A stretch of DNA of 64,000 nt from Tritrichomonas musculus (Eukaryota; Parabasalia; Tritrichomonadida; Tritrichomonadidae), in NCBI GenBank assembly GCA_039105265.1, contig JAPFFF010000001.1, forward strand, positions 620,001 to 684,000, written 5' to 3'. Below the pieces are notes generated by a model that saw only the letters and a list, made by a program, of their open reading frames with translations, did no database searches and had not been told where the DNA came from. Below, one piece after another: positions 44,649-55,044 of this stretch. The translations under genes were made by a program, and so were the position numbers. How positions within the stretch are numbered: the stretch's first letter is position 1; the number at the start of each line of letters is the position of its first letter.

Positions 44649-45450
44649 GGCTTTTAATATTCTTTATTTCACCTAAATCGATGCTCGATAGCCTAGAACA
44701 ATGATAAAATGCATAATCATTAATTGAGGCTATTTTTTCTGGAATTTCAATACTTGTCAAACTCGTGCATTCTTCAAACGCATAACTAGGAATTTCGGTT
44801 AAATTTTTGCTAAATGTTACTTCTCCAATACTAGAGCATCCATAGAAAACATAGCTGCCAATTGTTAAAACATTATCAGGGATAATTACAATGTCATTAG
44901 AGTGTGTTAATGCTAACTCAGTACAGTTAAGAAAAGCACCATCGCCTATACTTTCTACCTTTTCACCTATTACAAGGTAATATAAGTTAGTCCATAATGC
45001 AAATGAATAATTTCCAATTCTTTCACATGAAGAAGGTATGATTAATGAGCTTAATCTAAGGGATTCGCAGTTATAAAAGGATTCTTTTCCAATTGATGTT
45101 AAGCCTCCATGTAACACTAATGTTTCAATCTTTAAACAATTTTTAAAAGTTGCTTGGTTAATTATTGTTACGCTATTTGGTATTGTTAAAGTGCCGGTTA
45201 TATTTTCAAGGCTTTCAAATGCTGATGCACCAATTGATTTCAAAGAAGAAGGTAATGTTAAGGATCCAGCAATTGATATGCAATTTAGGAAAGCGCCATT
45301 ATTGATTGTTTCAACACCATTTCCAATAACCAAACTTGTTAATCCTGTGCAATCAGCAAACGCATTTATTCCAATAGATTTAACTGAATCTGGGATTTTC
45401 AAATCAATCTCCAACGAGGAGCACCTAGAGAATGCATAGTTTCCAATGGC
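44602..45450 (-). pseudogene. Segment 2: LRR_5 repeats
   Basis: About 12 repeats, from IGNYAFSRCSSLEIDLKIP to SHAFAECTYFDY. The frame then runs into a stop, and the next repeat is found in another frame near 44630. Confidence 0.7.
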
Positions 45451-45602
45451 TGTTTATTTTTTTCATGCAATGTTAATGCTTTTGCTTTTACACAATTTTG
45501 ATATGCATTGTTTGGAATTTCAGTCACCGTTTCTTCAATTACAATCTCGTTGTCGGCAGGACAGGTGGCAGATAATAAAGAAATAAGAGTAAACGTAAGC
45601 AT
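45399..45602 (-). pseudogene. Segment 1 of the BspA-like gene: signal peptide and first repeat
   Basis: The ATG is 45600-45602. A hydrophobic leader is followed by ADNEIVIEETVTEIPNNAY. The frame is lost after ALTLHEK; one added base in the A-rich stretch opposite 45453-45463 would restore TAIGNYAFSRCSSL in the next segment. Confidence 0.7.
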
Positions 45603-45615
45603 CTTGATAAGTAAT

Positions 45616-45621
45616 AAGTGA
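45616..45621 (-). promoter_or_regulatory. Initiator-like TCACTT before the BspA-like gene
   Basis: Perfect TCAYTW match with +1 A at 45619, 17 nt before ATG 45602. The promoter appears preserved although the gene is broken. Confidence 0.5.
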
Positions 45622-46077
45622 TATGAACACAATTTAAGGGCTAATATCCTTTGAAAAAAAAAAACTCAGCATATTTTGACAAATAAGCTTTTAATGTGCA
45701 TTATTATGTATAATAATGTTGATTTGACCGAAAAAATTAATTTTTGATCGAGGCTATTATGGTGAATATAATATATTATTTGTAATCGTTTTTTATAATT
45801 GTCTTAGGAGGAGATAGATAATCTTTTTATACGAAAATACTAATAAAATGCATATAAATAATGATTAACCACGAAAATGGATACAAATTTGAATACTTTA
45901 TTTGGCCTGAAATTTTATTATCTTAATTTTGAGGCAAATTTTATGGTAAATATATTAAAAATCGTAGAAAAATGTAAATATAATTGGTGGTCATTATAAT
46001 GAGCATTTTACCAAACTAAATTTTCTTTCAAAGCTAGCAAAAGTAAAATACATTTTTCGTTTGAAAATAAATTGTGG

Positions 46078-46108
<31 letters not shown>

Positions 46109-46334
46109 TTCAAAATATTGCCAAATAGCCTCTTAAAAAGTTGAAATTATCAGAATAATGAAACATTTGTTTTTTAATATCTATTTATTTTAAATGATTT
46201 ATAATATCACAAAAGATTCACTAAACATATAATCCATTCTTGAGCAAGAATTTGAAAAGATATCTTTTTGGTAGTTTATTTTCAATCAGAAAAAAAATTG
46301 ATATCTTTAGAATTATAGTTGGTGAAAGCATTAA
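45622..46334. other. AT-rich spacer
   Basis: It includes an A~27 run at about 46080-46106. No gene is seen. Confidence 0.5.
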
Positions 46335-46760
46335 TTAATCAATTTCAAAAACTCCAATTTTCTCTTGAAATTCAGAACTTATGAAGATATTCGATGGTTT
46401 CAAATTTCGATGGAATATTTTCAATGAATGAGCATATCTCATTCCTTCAGTGATTTCATAAATTATACAAACAGAATCAAACTTTAGAGATAATTTTATT
46501 TTCAATTAAAGTTTATATATTATGAGGACAACAATGAATAAGAATGGAAAGGCGGAATGTTATCATCACCGAGAAATGCACCATATATTTTGTTGATGTT
46601 AGAATGGCAATATTTGTTTAACTGGATGCATTCACGAAAAAGATTTTTAACTTATTCTGCACTTATTTGACCAAGTGTTTCTAAAACACGAATTCCTTTT
46701 TATTGAACAATCGTCGGATTCTTTACAGCTTTATCAATTTCATCTTCCCTGTTTTTAACT
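46335..46760 (-). pseudogene. Relic of a protein kinase gene
   Basis: Two kinase pieces are readable. One is RECIQLNKYCHSNINKIYG, a little before the other, EGMRYAHSLKIFHRNLKPSN followed by IGVFEID and a stop. They correspond to the alpha-C/beta-4 region and to the catalytic loop and start of the activation loop (HRDLKPxN and DFG in active kinases). Both key motifs are damaged: HRN in place of HRD and VFE in place of DFG. Several stops interrupt the upstream part. Confidence 0.65.
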
Positions 46761-48738
46761 GAATGAAGTCATACAGCCTGATCTATATCAGAATTAATAT
46801 TTCAATTGACCAAAAAAAAAAAAAAATTATTTGAGCACTTACTCAAACATATTATTTCGCTTAAATTGCCTTGATGTATAAGTTGTTGGCTGCAACTTAT
46901 CCAGATAGTAATAATCTTCAATAAACTGAGTATCTATAAGAATAAACAACTTTTAATATAAATTGAAGCATTGTATAATATGAATTATTGAAATATTACT
47001 TGGTTTTCTTCTAATTTTTCTAGAATTTAGAAGAATCTTAATTGATAATTGTCAATTTGATTGATAGCGTGTTATAAACACAATATTAAATCTATATCCG
47101 TTGTTAATTCGGTCGTTGTCAAACAAAAAAAATTTGCCTTGAACTGCATTTTATATATCGTAATGATTACCAGTTTTACATTAGCATGGGAAACTAAAAA
47201 AAAAAACTCTCTTACATTTTCTACAGTTAGCTAAGTTGCATTGCCAATGAATTTTCGGTTTTTGTTTTGGCAAATTATTATTTTAATAAAATCAAAAATA
47301 AAGCAATGCAACAACGATAACATGGCTTAATGAATTCATTCTATGAAATTTCAATAAATATCTTATGAAATTTCAAAAAAATTCGAGATTGTGATGCCTC
47401 CAAATTATTTCGACTGATTTGATATTCTCTAAAGAAGAAAACAATTTCCAAATCACCAGTTCCCAATCAATTCAAATGAAAGATAACCTAAGATTTACCT
47501 TGATAATAATTTAGTGAAACTTTTTGAGAAATAAAATGGTCGATTCATACTTTTTCTGAAAATGGAACCATTTCGGATAACTTATGCTCTGATTCTTCTT
47601 CTTTTTCTTCATTTCCATCTTGTTGGATCAATTCAAACTCCATGACCAATCTTTTGAATCAGAGCAAGGTTCGAGATGAAATAATTATTTTAATGTTGAG
47701 TTGAAAAAATGGTATTGCAATAAGACAAGATGCGAGCATTCATCCGAAAGTTGGCCCGATTTCAACTTTTCCATCTATTGAAAATGGCAGAACGAAGGTG
47801 GGAAAAATTGCTTTAAATTTAATTGAATTTTTTATTCCGCAGATCCTAGTCTTTATATTACAAATAGATCAATGTAGCAATGAGTATATGGCTTTATGAA
47901 TTCATTTCAAGCAAAAGATAACTTTTTTATAACAAAAATCCTCAAAATCTAAATGATATCTTTAATCGCTATCGACATTTTTGAAGATATAGTAATTAAT
48001 TATTCAACTTTATACTTAAATATACTTCACAATCTTTTATTTTAATCGGTACCTAAAAATATTTTGCTTTTTTCACGATCATTTTTCAATTTACTCAAAT
48101 TTCTTGTCTAACAATTTTAATAGAATATCAATTGATCCATTAATCGGGAAATGATTACTAATTAAAAGGAAATGATTAGATTTATAATAAGAATCAAAGC
48201 CATGACTCTGATACAGTGATTTATTTAGCTTTACATTTGAATTAACATTTCAAACAAATCGCAATAATATATTCTATTTACCAGCTAAACTGTTTTTCTT
48301 TTTTTCATACAATTCAATTTTCAATTCATTATTGAAAAATCAATAATTACCATAATGTGAATGAAATTTGCTTGCCTCGTGAAATATTTGACCTTTTTGA
48401 TCGAAAAACAAAGAATATTTTGAATGCCTTAAGAATTATTTCTGAAGAGTATTCAAACTCTATGAAATCTTGTTTGAGCAGTTATTTGGAATTGCATTGA
48501 AAATATTAAGACAAATTAAAATATAAAAAAAAAGGAATTTTCAATGAAAGCTAAAAAATTTTGTGACCTATAGATCACTTTGGGGTATTTATTTCAAAAT
48601 TGAGATGTTTATTTTCGTCATTCAATGCTATTCAGAAAAATATTGTTGTATGCAAAAATGACTCGCAGTTTATAACACAATATTGCATGAAACATAATAT
48701 TATTATTTCAGCAAATGTTGACAATTTTCTAAATTGTG
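46761..48738. other. Intergenic region, 2 kb
   Basis: Less extreme in AT than other spacers, which suggests decayed coding DNA. A minus-strand piece MEFELIQQDGNEEKEEESEH is readable near 47600 but belongs to no family I recognise. Confidence 0.35.
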
Positions 48739-48972
48739 TCACTTTTTTTTTTTTGGACTAGTGATGTTTTCAATTTTCAAAACTTCTCCTTCAATTATTT
48801 GAAGGTCAGAATTTTCTTGTATTTTGATTTTCCGAAATTCATTGAAATTACAAAATGATGCTCTACTGATTTGCATAATGAAAGGAGGAAATTGTAATGC
48901 TGGCAATCGATGTATAACCAAATGAAAATTTGCTAATAATTCAAAGATTTTAAAATCAATTTGAATCTTCAT
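48739..48972 (-). pseudogene. Relic of an LRR_5 protein gene
   Basis: The 77-codon frame contains LQFPPFIMQISRASFCNF, NEFRKIKIQENSDLQII and a following partial repeat, the same style as the gene at 9182-10756. It ends in a Lys run and has no further repeats, so it is a fragment. Confidence 0.55.
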
Positions 48973-49632
48973 TTTGTGATGCTTGTAATTGATGAGTCTG
49001 AAAATGCACTTTCCTCGATTATTTTTTTTGTATTGCTTTTTATCGTCCTTTTGAATTTTATATCAAATAATTTGTAAACTATTCAAAAAAAAAAAAAAGC
49101 ATTTATTTCATTAACTCCTATATAGATATTGAGAAACAAATAAAGCAAATGAAATGAATGCACGCATATGTCATGGAATATATAAATGATAATTCTGAAA
49201 TTAATTTTCAAGCATTGATTTTTAATTTTTGGAAAAACAAAAGATAGGAGAAAATTTATAATTATTTGTTAAGTCTTTTTTATTGTTATGTCTAATGCAT
49301 CTAGAAAATTGCCACAAAATTCCCAAAACTTACAACAAAATAAAGGAGATTCTTTTATACATTCATCTCTATCATACTCAATCAAATTCCAAAAAAATAG
49401 CAATAGAATAAGCCTCTTCAAAATTAAGCATAATTATTGGATTTCAAAAAATATTTTATCGAATTTTGATCAAGCCTTGTTTTCGCATTTGTTGAAATGT
49501 TTGAAGAAAATGAATTTTTCTTGCTTTTTCGGGAAAAAAAAAAAAAAAAAAAAAAAACCTAATAAATAATAAAAATATAAATTATGAAATATTGTTTTAT
49601 TGAATTGAAATATGAAGCACTTAAAAAAGTGT
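48973..49632. other. Spacer
   Basis: A 93-codon plus-strand frame starts at 49288 (MSNASRKLPQNSQNLQQNKG) and ends in Lys from an A-run; I do not consider it supported as a gene. Confidence 0.4.
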
Positions 49633-52600
49633 TTATAAATTGCCATCGTCGTCAACGAGTCCATCAGAGTTAATTTCTGTGCGGTTTCTTCTATCACCAG
49701 ATGACTTCTTCTTTACTAATATTACAACGACAACAACAATGACAATGACGACAACAACAGCAATAACAATACCAATGATCATTCCAGTGTTAGACTTCTT
49801 TCCTCTTGTTGGAACAGGTGCGAATTCATCATCATGATCTTGGTCAGCTTTATGGCAGTTGTAATCAACTTCGAAGTCAGCTCCAGTGATTAAATTCTTT
49901 GAACCATCGTGATCGACGCACAACTTGTCGACAATTTCAATTGAAGCACCATCATCAGAAGCAACTTGTATATATTTAGAGCTTGCTGTTGTAACATTGG
50001 CGCCATTGAATGAGAATGAGTTTGCATGAATTCTAACATTTCCTGATTTCTTAACGTTGATGTACATTTGTTGAGTGCTGCTGACTGGTTGGCTACGGAT
50101 CTTGTTTCCACTAATGATGACAGCATCGGTATCAATTGGTTCATCTTCAGCATTCAATCTTGCCTTGCCTGATTTAGCATTAAGATTTTCTACCAAGATG
50201 TAGACAGCAGATCCATGGATTGTTTGCTTAGCACTGCATTTGTTATCAACAAACAAGCAGCTTGAAAGTGTTGATTTCTCGCATGGTGAATAGTATAAGG
50301 CACCTCCATCAAGTTGTGCATTGTTGCTTGTGAATACACAATTGGTGATTGATGTCAATGTTGGGAATGCATTAGAGAAGTAGTAGGCACCACCTTGTAA
50401 TTCTGCCTGGCAATTTTCAAACTTGCATTTGTCTGTTGTAAGTAAGCAGTTGTCTACTAAGAAGTCAACATAAAGTGCACCACCACTCTTATCAGAAGAG
50501 CAGTTAATGAATCGGCATTCATTCAATGTAAGGTTAGCATTAACAATACGTGCAGCACCTCCATCACGTGTTGATTTCATGTTGTAGAAACATGATTTAA
50601 CAAATGAATTTGTTTGTCCAAAGATTTCTTGACGAGCTGGATATGTTTGGCATTCATCTGTTACTGGTGGTTGTTCTCCATCTCCACCAGTGCATTTGTC
50701 CATGTTAGAACAGTCGAATTTAAGATTGTCTGTGTTTGTTTCAACTGTTGTTGTGATTGTAACTGTGTTTGATTCACCTTGTAAGCAGTTGCAATCAGTG
50801 AATGTGACTGATTGGAATGCACCTTGTTCAGCAATAACTAAATGCTTGTGATTTGCACCATTGATTTTCTCACCTTCAAATGAGCAAAGGCCAATGAATA
50901 AGTTGGCATTTGGTACAATGTTAGCATTCTTTAATGTGTTACTTTGGATGTAAACGTTGATTGGATTTGTTTCGGATGGTTTGAATACGAATTTGTTGTT
51001 GAACAATACTAATTCGTCATCTAAATCTGTTCCTTCATGCCATCCAACTTGAATCCATAATGAAGAACCATTCAAAGCTTCATTGTTTGTGAATGTGGAG
51101 TGTTGGATTGTTAATCTATCACGTGCAATTGAATAAATTGCACCTCCATAATTGGCTGCCTTGTTGTTTGTGAATGTACATCCTTCAATATTGACTGTGT
51201 GATACTTAGCTTGGTTAATCTTGATATTAAGAGCTCCACCTTGTGATGTTGTTTCACAGTTTGTGAATTGGCAGCTGACAAGAGAACCATAAAAGTAAGT
51301 TTTAGTAGAATATTGGATAAAGATAGCACCACCTCCATCATTATTTCCGTTTAATAATGCTGTGCATTTGCATGATACAAACTTACAGTCAGTGATTGTG
51401 AAATTAATTTTATTTAAGGAAAGTGCACCACCTGTCAAGTTGCATTCAATTCCAGTGAACTTGGTCTTTGTCAATCTAATAGAAGGTAGTTCTTTGAGTT
51501 GGATTCTTTCAGATGGTGTATAACCTTCATTGTCTGGAACTGGTGATGGCTTAGGTTGTGATGGTTTGCATGATGAAGAACCCTTGCAGTTAAAGTTGAA
51601 AGCGTTCAGTGAGTAAGGATATGGGATGAAAACTGTTTCTTCTAAATCATGAATGCAGTTGCATCCGCTGAAAGTGATGGAATCAAATGCAGAATACAAT
51701 GGATTAATTTCTAAGTTCAAGTAACCAATAATTGCTGTGCTTTCAACTATGAATTCGTTGTTTCCGAATTCTAAGTTAGCATTTGGTGTCTCTCCATCAT
51801 TTAATGGGAATGTTTCAATATGAACATTAACTGATTTCTTGTTGCCTGGTGTGAATGTGAATTTATTTTCAAGGACAACAGCTTTGTTAGCAAAGTATTT
51901 CTCGTTATAACCAACTCTTAACCAAACAGAGCTTCCTTCTCCTTTTTGTCCTGTATTTTGTGTAAATGTGCAGCGTTGTAATGTGAATCTATCTCTTGCC
52001 ATTGCATAAAGAGCTCCACCATTTTTGCCTGCTTTATTTGCTGTGAATGTGCAATTTGAAACGGTAACAGAATGGCGGTTTGATTGAGTAATTTCACAGT
52101 AGAAAGCACCACCATTTGATGCAGCTTCATTATCAATAAAGATTGTATTTGTAACTGAGCATGTGTAATTTTCTGCAGTACCTGCATAAAGGATGAAAAC
52201 TGCACCTCCCATTGATGCTCTGCAACTATCGAATTTGCATTTGCTTATTGTGAGGCTTTTCCTTTGTTTATTAATGGTAATTGCACCGCCTTTATCAACA
52301 TCATTAACAAGGTTCTTGAACTTATATTCATCTAAAATGATTGACTCATTTCTTTTTTCATCTTCAATTCTTCCATGATACTTGTATCCTTCATTATCGG
52401 CAGCGCATGTATCATATGAATGGCAATCATAAGTGAAGCCTAATTGCTTGTATCCATCTGGAATGGAAACTGTCGATTCATCATCAGCAACGCAAACGCA
52501 ATCTGGGAAGCTAATTGTCTGGAATCCATCTCCTAGTGAAGCAATGTTTAAGTGCTTGAATTTGTTAACGTCATTGGTGGTTGAAATGAACCTGCAGAGA

Positions 52601-54999
52601 CCTAGAGAAAGAACAGCATTAAGAGAATTCTTTGTCTTGTTAATTTTTGAGTTCTCAATGTAAACGTTGGTTGAGTTTACGTTTGGAGAGAACTTGAAAA
52701 TGTTATCAGATAATGAAACTTTCAAATCAGTATGATTCTGTTGATTAAATCCAACACGTAACCATATTGATGATCCAATAGAAGCTTCGTTGTTTTCAAA
52801 TGTGCAGCTTTCGATAGCGGTTTTATCAACAGCAATTAAGTAGAGAGCTCCGCCGTTCTTTCCAGCTTTATTAGAAATGAATGTGCAAGAAGAGATATCA
52901 ACTTCAAATGTTTTTGGTTTGCTTGTTGAAAGGAATATTGCACCTCCGTGTGTATCTGCTTGGCATTTATTGAATCTTGATGCTTTGACGATGAAAGAAA
53001 GAACACTTGAGTCAGCAAAGTTTACATAAAGAGCACCTCCAGATTTGCCATGGCAGGAAGTAAATGTGCAATTTGTCAAAATGCAGCTAGCTTTATTTTT
53101 ATTGATTTTAATAGCACCACCACCATGAATATCATCTCCTGCATCAAGTTTTGTGAATTTGTAAGCTTCAAGGTTGATATCTTTTCCTTCATCGTCAATT
53201 CTATTATGAGGAATGAAGCCGTCTGGATCTGGTGTTGTCTGTTCTGGTGGAAGCTCCCAAGGATCCTCTGGTAAGCATGAGCCTTCTGTATTGCAACCGA
53301 AGCTGAAATTAGTAATTGGATAAACACTTTTTGCAAATTCGGCTGTTTCTGGGCCTTGTTTAACGCAGTTGCAGCCAGCAAAGATAACATCTTGGTATGG
53401 TTGTGGAGATGTCAATATTTGTATATGTTTATATTCGTCAATTGGATTGTGAGCAATAAATTTATTTGATTTGAAGGTAAGAATAACATTAGAAGAATTT
53501 CCTTTATTGGTTTCAATTCTAACATTGAATCTATTTGTTTCGGATGGTGAAAATTGGAATACATTTTTTTCAACAACAATGGTGTTATTTTTATCTTTTT
53601 GTGCATCCCATCCTGGTTTTAAGTAAATAGATGAGCCTGATTCATTTGCTTGGTTATCATTAAAAGTGCAGCCAGAAAGTGTAAAGAGATCTCTAACTAT
53701 TGCGCAGACACCACCTCCTGTTTTAGCTTTATTACCTTTGAATGTGCATTTTTCAAATGTGAAGGTATAAATTCTTGGTTGAGTTGTATAGACATATACC
53801 GCACCTCCTCTACCTTTAGCTGTATTTACATTAAATTGGCAATTATATATTCTTCCAACAAATGTTTGGTTTTTAATTGTTGCATAAGTAACGGAAATGG
53901 CTCCTCCATCTATTAATGAACTGCAACCTTGGAAAATGCACTTTGTTAATGATAAGTTTACTTTATTTGAACCTATACAAATAGCACCGCCATTTTCTTT
54001 TTCTGCAATAAGGTTGTGGAAAGTTGTATTTGCAATGTCAATTACCGTATATGTATGGTCATTTGGAATTCTGTTATTTGATCCTTCATCTGGTGTATCT
54101 GGGTTGGGTGGTTGAACGTTTGAGCTGCAAGTTTCAATTGATTTGCAACCAAATTGAGTATTATTAAGATATTTAGAAGGAACATCAAAAGTGTTTCTTT
54201 CTTGTTTGACGCAATTGCAGCTGTCGAAAATAATGTTTGCAAAAGCCGTGTTTGTAATACCAAGATCTTCGTCGATTTCTAAATGTTTGAATATTGTTAC
54301 AGAAGATTCTGAAGAAAATGTGCAACCACCTATTTGAAGAGTGGGAGAAGCTGTGGAAGGTGATGATACTTTAGCGTTTATGATATAAACGTTTGTTTGG
54401 TTTTCCTTTGCTTCAAATGTAAAAGTATTTCCTCGTAAGACAAAGATATCATTTGAGCCATTTCCATTTTGTGATCCAAATATAGCAAATAATGACGCGC
54501 CTTTTATTCTAGCAACATTGTTATCAAAAGTACAACCTTCGATAGTTAATAAATATTTGTTTCTAATATGAATTGCACCTCCATTATTGGCTGAGTTTTC
54601 AGAAAATACGCAATTGCTAATAGTGATTGTCTTGTTGTCAGCTTGATTTTTTATAAGAATGGCACCACCATCTTTTGTTGCCGCACAAGATTTAAACTCA
54701 GTGTCTTGAATTGTTATTTCATGGCGTAGTTTTTTTTCTTTTAATTCGATATTGATAGCTCCTCCATTTTTTGATAAGCATGAGTGAAACTGGCAACCTT
54801 TTATTGTTACGCTTGAATTTTCGATAGAAAGAGCACCACCTTGCAAACCTGTGCTGTTGATGTCTTGAAATAAAGAATTCTCAATTATAACAGTGGAGGT
54901 CTCTGAAGAGTATTCTCTCCTTTCTGTTATTAAATTAAGTTCTTTTGTGTTCTTTAAGCCAAAAGCTTGTTGTGTAAGAAGAAGTATAGCGAAAATCAT
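49633..54999 (-). CDS. Pmp-like beta-helix surface protein, six modules, membrane-anchored
   Basis: The preferred start is ATG 54997-54999. It gives the signal peptide MIFAILLLTQQAFG and lies 29 nt after an initiator-like motif; an earlier ATG at 55044 would add a 15-aa RRR-containing extension. The ~1,788-aa protein consists of six modules of about 285-300 residues. Each holds several GGAI/GGAxY and FxxN/FxxC motifs (for example ENSANNGGAIHI), as in the polymorphic-membrane-protein-type repeats of trichomonads, and each ends in a Cys-bearing, Pro/Asp-rich linker (PDTPDEG, PDPDG). The C-terminus is one long Val/Ile helix (GMIIGIVIAVVVVIVIVVVV), then KKKSSGDRR and an acidic tail. A cell-surface adhesive role is known for the family only in outline. 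The gene is intact, in contrast to its BspA-like neighbour. Confidence 0.85.
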   Translation of the reverse strand: MIFAILLLTQQAFGLKNTKELNLITERREYSSETSTVIIENSLFQDINSTGLQGGALSIENSSVTIKGCQFHSCLSKNGGAINIELKEKKLRHEITIQDTEFKSCAATKDGGAILIKNQADNKTITISNCVFSENSANNGGAIHIRNKYLLTIEGCTFDNNVARIKGASLFAIFGSQNGNGSNDIFVLRGNTFTFEAKENQTNVYIINAKVSSPSTASPTLQIGGCTFSSESSVTIFKHLEIDEDLGITNTAFANIIFDSCNCVKQERNTFDVPSKYLNNTQFGCKSIETCSSNVQPPNPDTPDEGSNNRIPNDHTYTVIDIANTTFHNLIAEKENGGAICIGSNKVNLSLTKCIFQGCSSLIDGGAISVTYATIKNQTFVGRIYNCQFNVNTAKGRGGAVYVYTTQPRIYTFTFEKCTFKGNKAKTGGGVCAIVRDLFTLSGCTFNDNQANESGSSIYLKPGWDAQKDKNNTIVVEKNVFQFSPSETNRFNVRIETNKGNSSNVILTFKSNKFIAHNPIDEYKHIQILTSPQPYQDVIFAGCNCVKQGPETAEFAKSVYPITNFSFGCNTEGSCLPEDPWELPPEQTTPDPDGFIPHNRIDDEGKDINLEAYKFTKLDAGDDIHGGGAIKINKNKASCILTNCTFTSCHGKSGGALYVNFADSSVLSFIVKASRFNKCQADTHGGAIFLSTSKPKTFEVDISSCTFISNKAGKNGGALYLIAVDKTAIESCTFENNEASIGSSIWLRVGFNQQNHTDLKVSLSDNIFKFSPNVNSTNVYIENSKINKTKNSLNAVLSLGLCRFISTTNDVNKFKHLNIASLGDGFQTISFPDCVCVADDESTVSIPDGYKQLGFTYDCHSYDTCAADNEGYKYHGRIEDEKRNESIILDEYKFKNLVNDVDKGGAITINKQRKSLTISKCKFDSCRASMGGAVFILYAGTAENYTCSVTNTIFIDNEAASNGGAFYCEITQSNRHSVTVSNCTFTANKAGKNGGALYAMARDRFTLQRCTFTQNTGQKGEGSSVWLRVGYNEKYFANKAVVLENKFTFTPGNKKSVNVHIETFPLNDGETPNANLEFGNNEFIVESTAIIGYLNLEINPLYSAFDSITFSGCNCIHDLEETVFIPYPYSLNAFNFNCKGSSSCKPSQPKPSPVPDNEGYTPSERIQLKELPSIRLTKTKFTGIECNLTGGALSLNKINFTITDCKFVSCKCTALLNGNNDGGGAIFIQYSTKTYFYGSLVSCQFTNCETTSQGGALNIKINQAKYHTVNIEGCTFTNNKAANYGGAIYSIARDRLTIQHSTFTNNEALNGSSLWIQVGWHEGTDLDDELVLFNNKFVFKPSETNPINVYIQSNTLKNANIVPNANLFIGLCSFEGEKINGANHKHLVIAEQGAFQSVTFTDCNCLQGESNTVTITTTVETNTDNLKFDCSNMDKCTGGDGEQPPVTDECQTYPARQEIFGQTNSFVKSCFYNMKSTRDGGAARIVNANLTLNECRFINCSSDKSGGALYVDFLVDNCLLTTDKCKFENCQAELQGGAYYFSNAFPTLTSITNCVFTSNNAQLDGGALYYSPCEKSTLSSCLFVDNKCSAKQTIHGSAVYILVENLNAKSGKARLNAEDEPIDTDAVIISGNKIRSQPVSSTQQMYINVKKSGNVRIHANSFSFNGANVTTASSKYIQVASDDGASIEIVDKLCVDHDGSKNLITGADFEVDYNCHKADQDHDDEFAPVPTRGKKSNTGMIIGIVIAVVVVIVIVVVVVILVKKKSSGDRRNRTEINSDGLVDDDGNL

Positions 55000-55024
55000 A
55001 TTCAATCTCCTTCTAATTATTATA

Positions 55025-55030
55025 AAGTGA
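55025..55030 (-). promoter_or_regulatory. Initiator-like TCACTT, decides the Pmp start
   Basis: A TCAYTW match with +1 A at 55028 lies between the two candidate ATGs (55044 and 54999), so a transcript beginning here could only use the second. Confidence 0.45.
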
Positions 55031-55044
55031 AATAAAGTTTTCAT

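Larger units (their letters stand above)
37286..45602 (-). pseudogene. Giant decayed BspA-like (LRR_5) surface protein gene
   Basis: Read from 45602 down, the pieces add up to about 2,200 codons of one protein after removing the insertion at 39195-40916. It starts with a signal peptide (MLTFTLISLLSATCP), continues with dozens of ~23-aa LRR_5 repeats (IGxxAFxxCxxLxxLxIPxSV), and ends in a membrane helix (GAIAGIVIGCIVAVAALMVG) and a short acidic tail. This is the layout of trichomonad BspA-like surface proteins. Lesions: frameshifts near 45453-45463, 44620-44640, 43596-43605, 42410-42416 (T7 run), 38383-38410 and 38115-38152, and one near the insertion; in-frame stops at 44217-44219, 41295-41297 and 39112-39114; and a transposon insertion. 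Some homopolymer shifts could be sequencing errors, but the stops and the insertion argue for a true pseudogene. Confidence 0.85.

Noticed and set aside
37286-45602. Separate small LRR genes on the minus strand
   Set aside because: Only one signal peptide and one anchor occur and the repeats continue across each break, so the pieces are one broken gene.
49288-49569. 93-aa plus-strand frame starting MSNASRKLPQ
   Set aside because: Ends in a poly-A-derived Lys run, has no recognisable domain and lies in spacer DNA; possible but unsupported.
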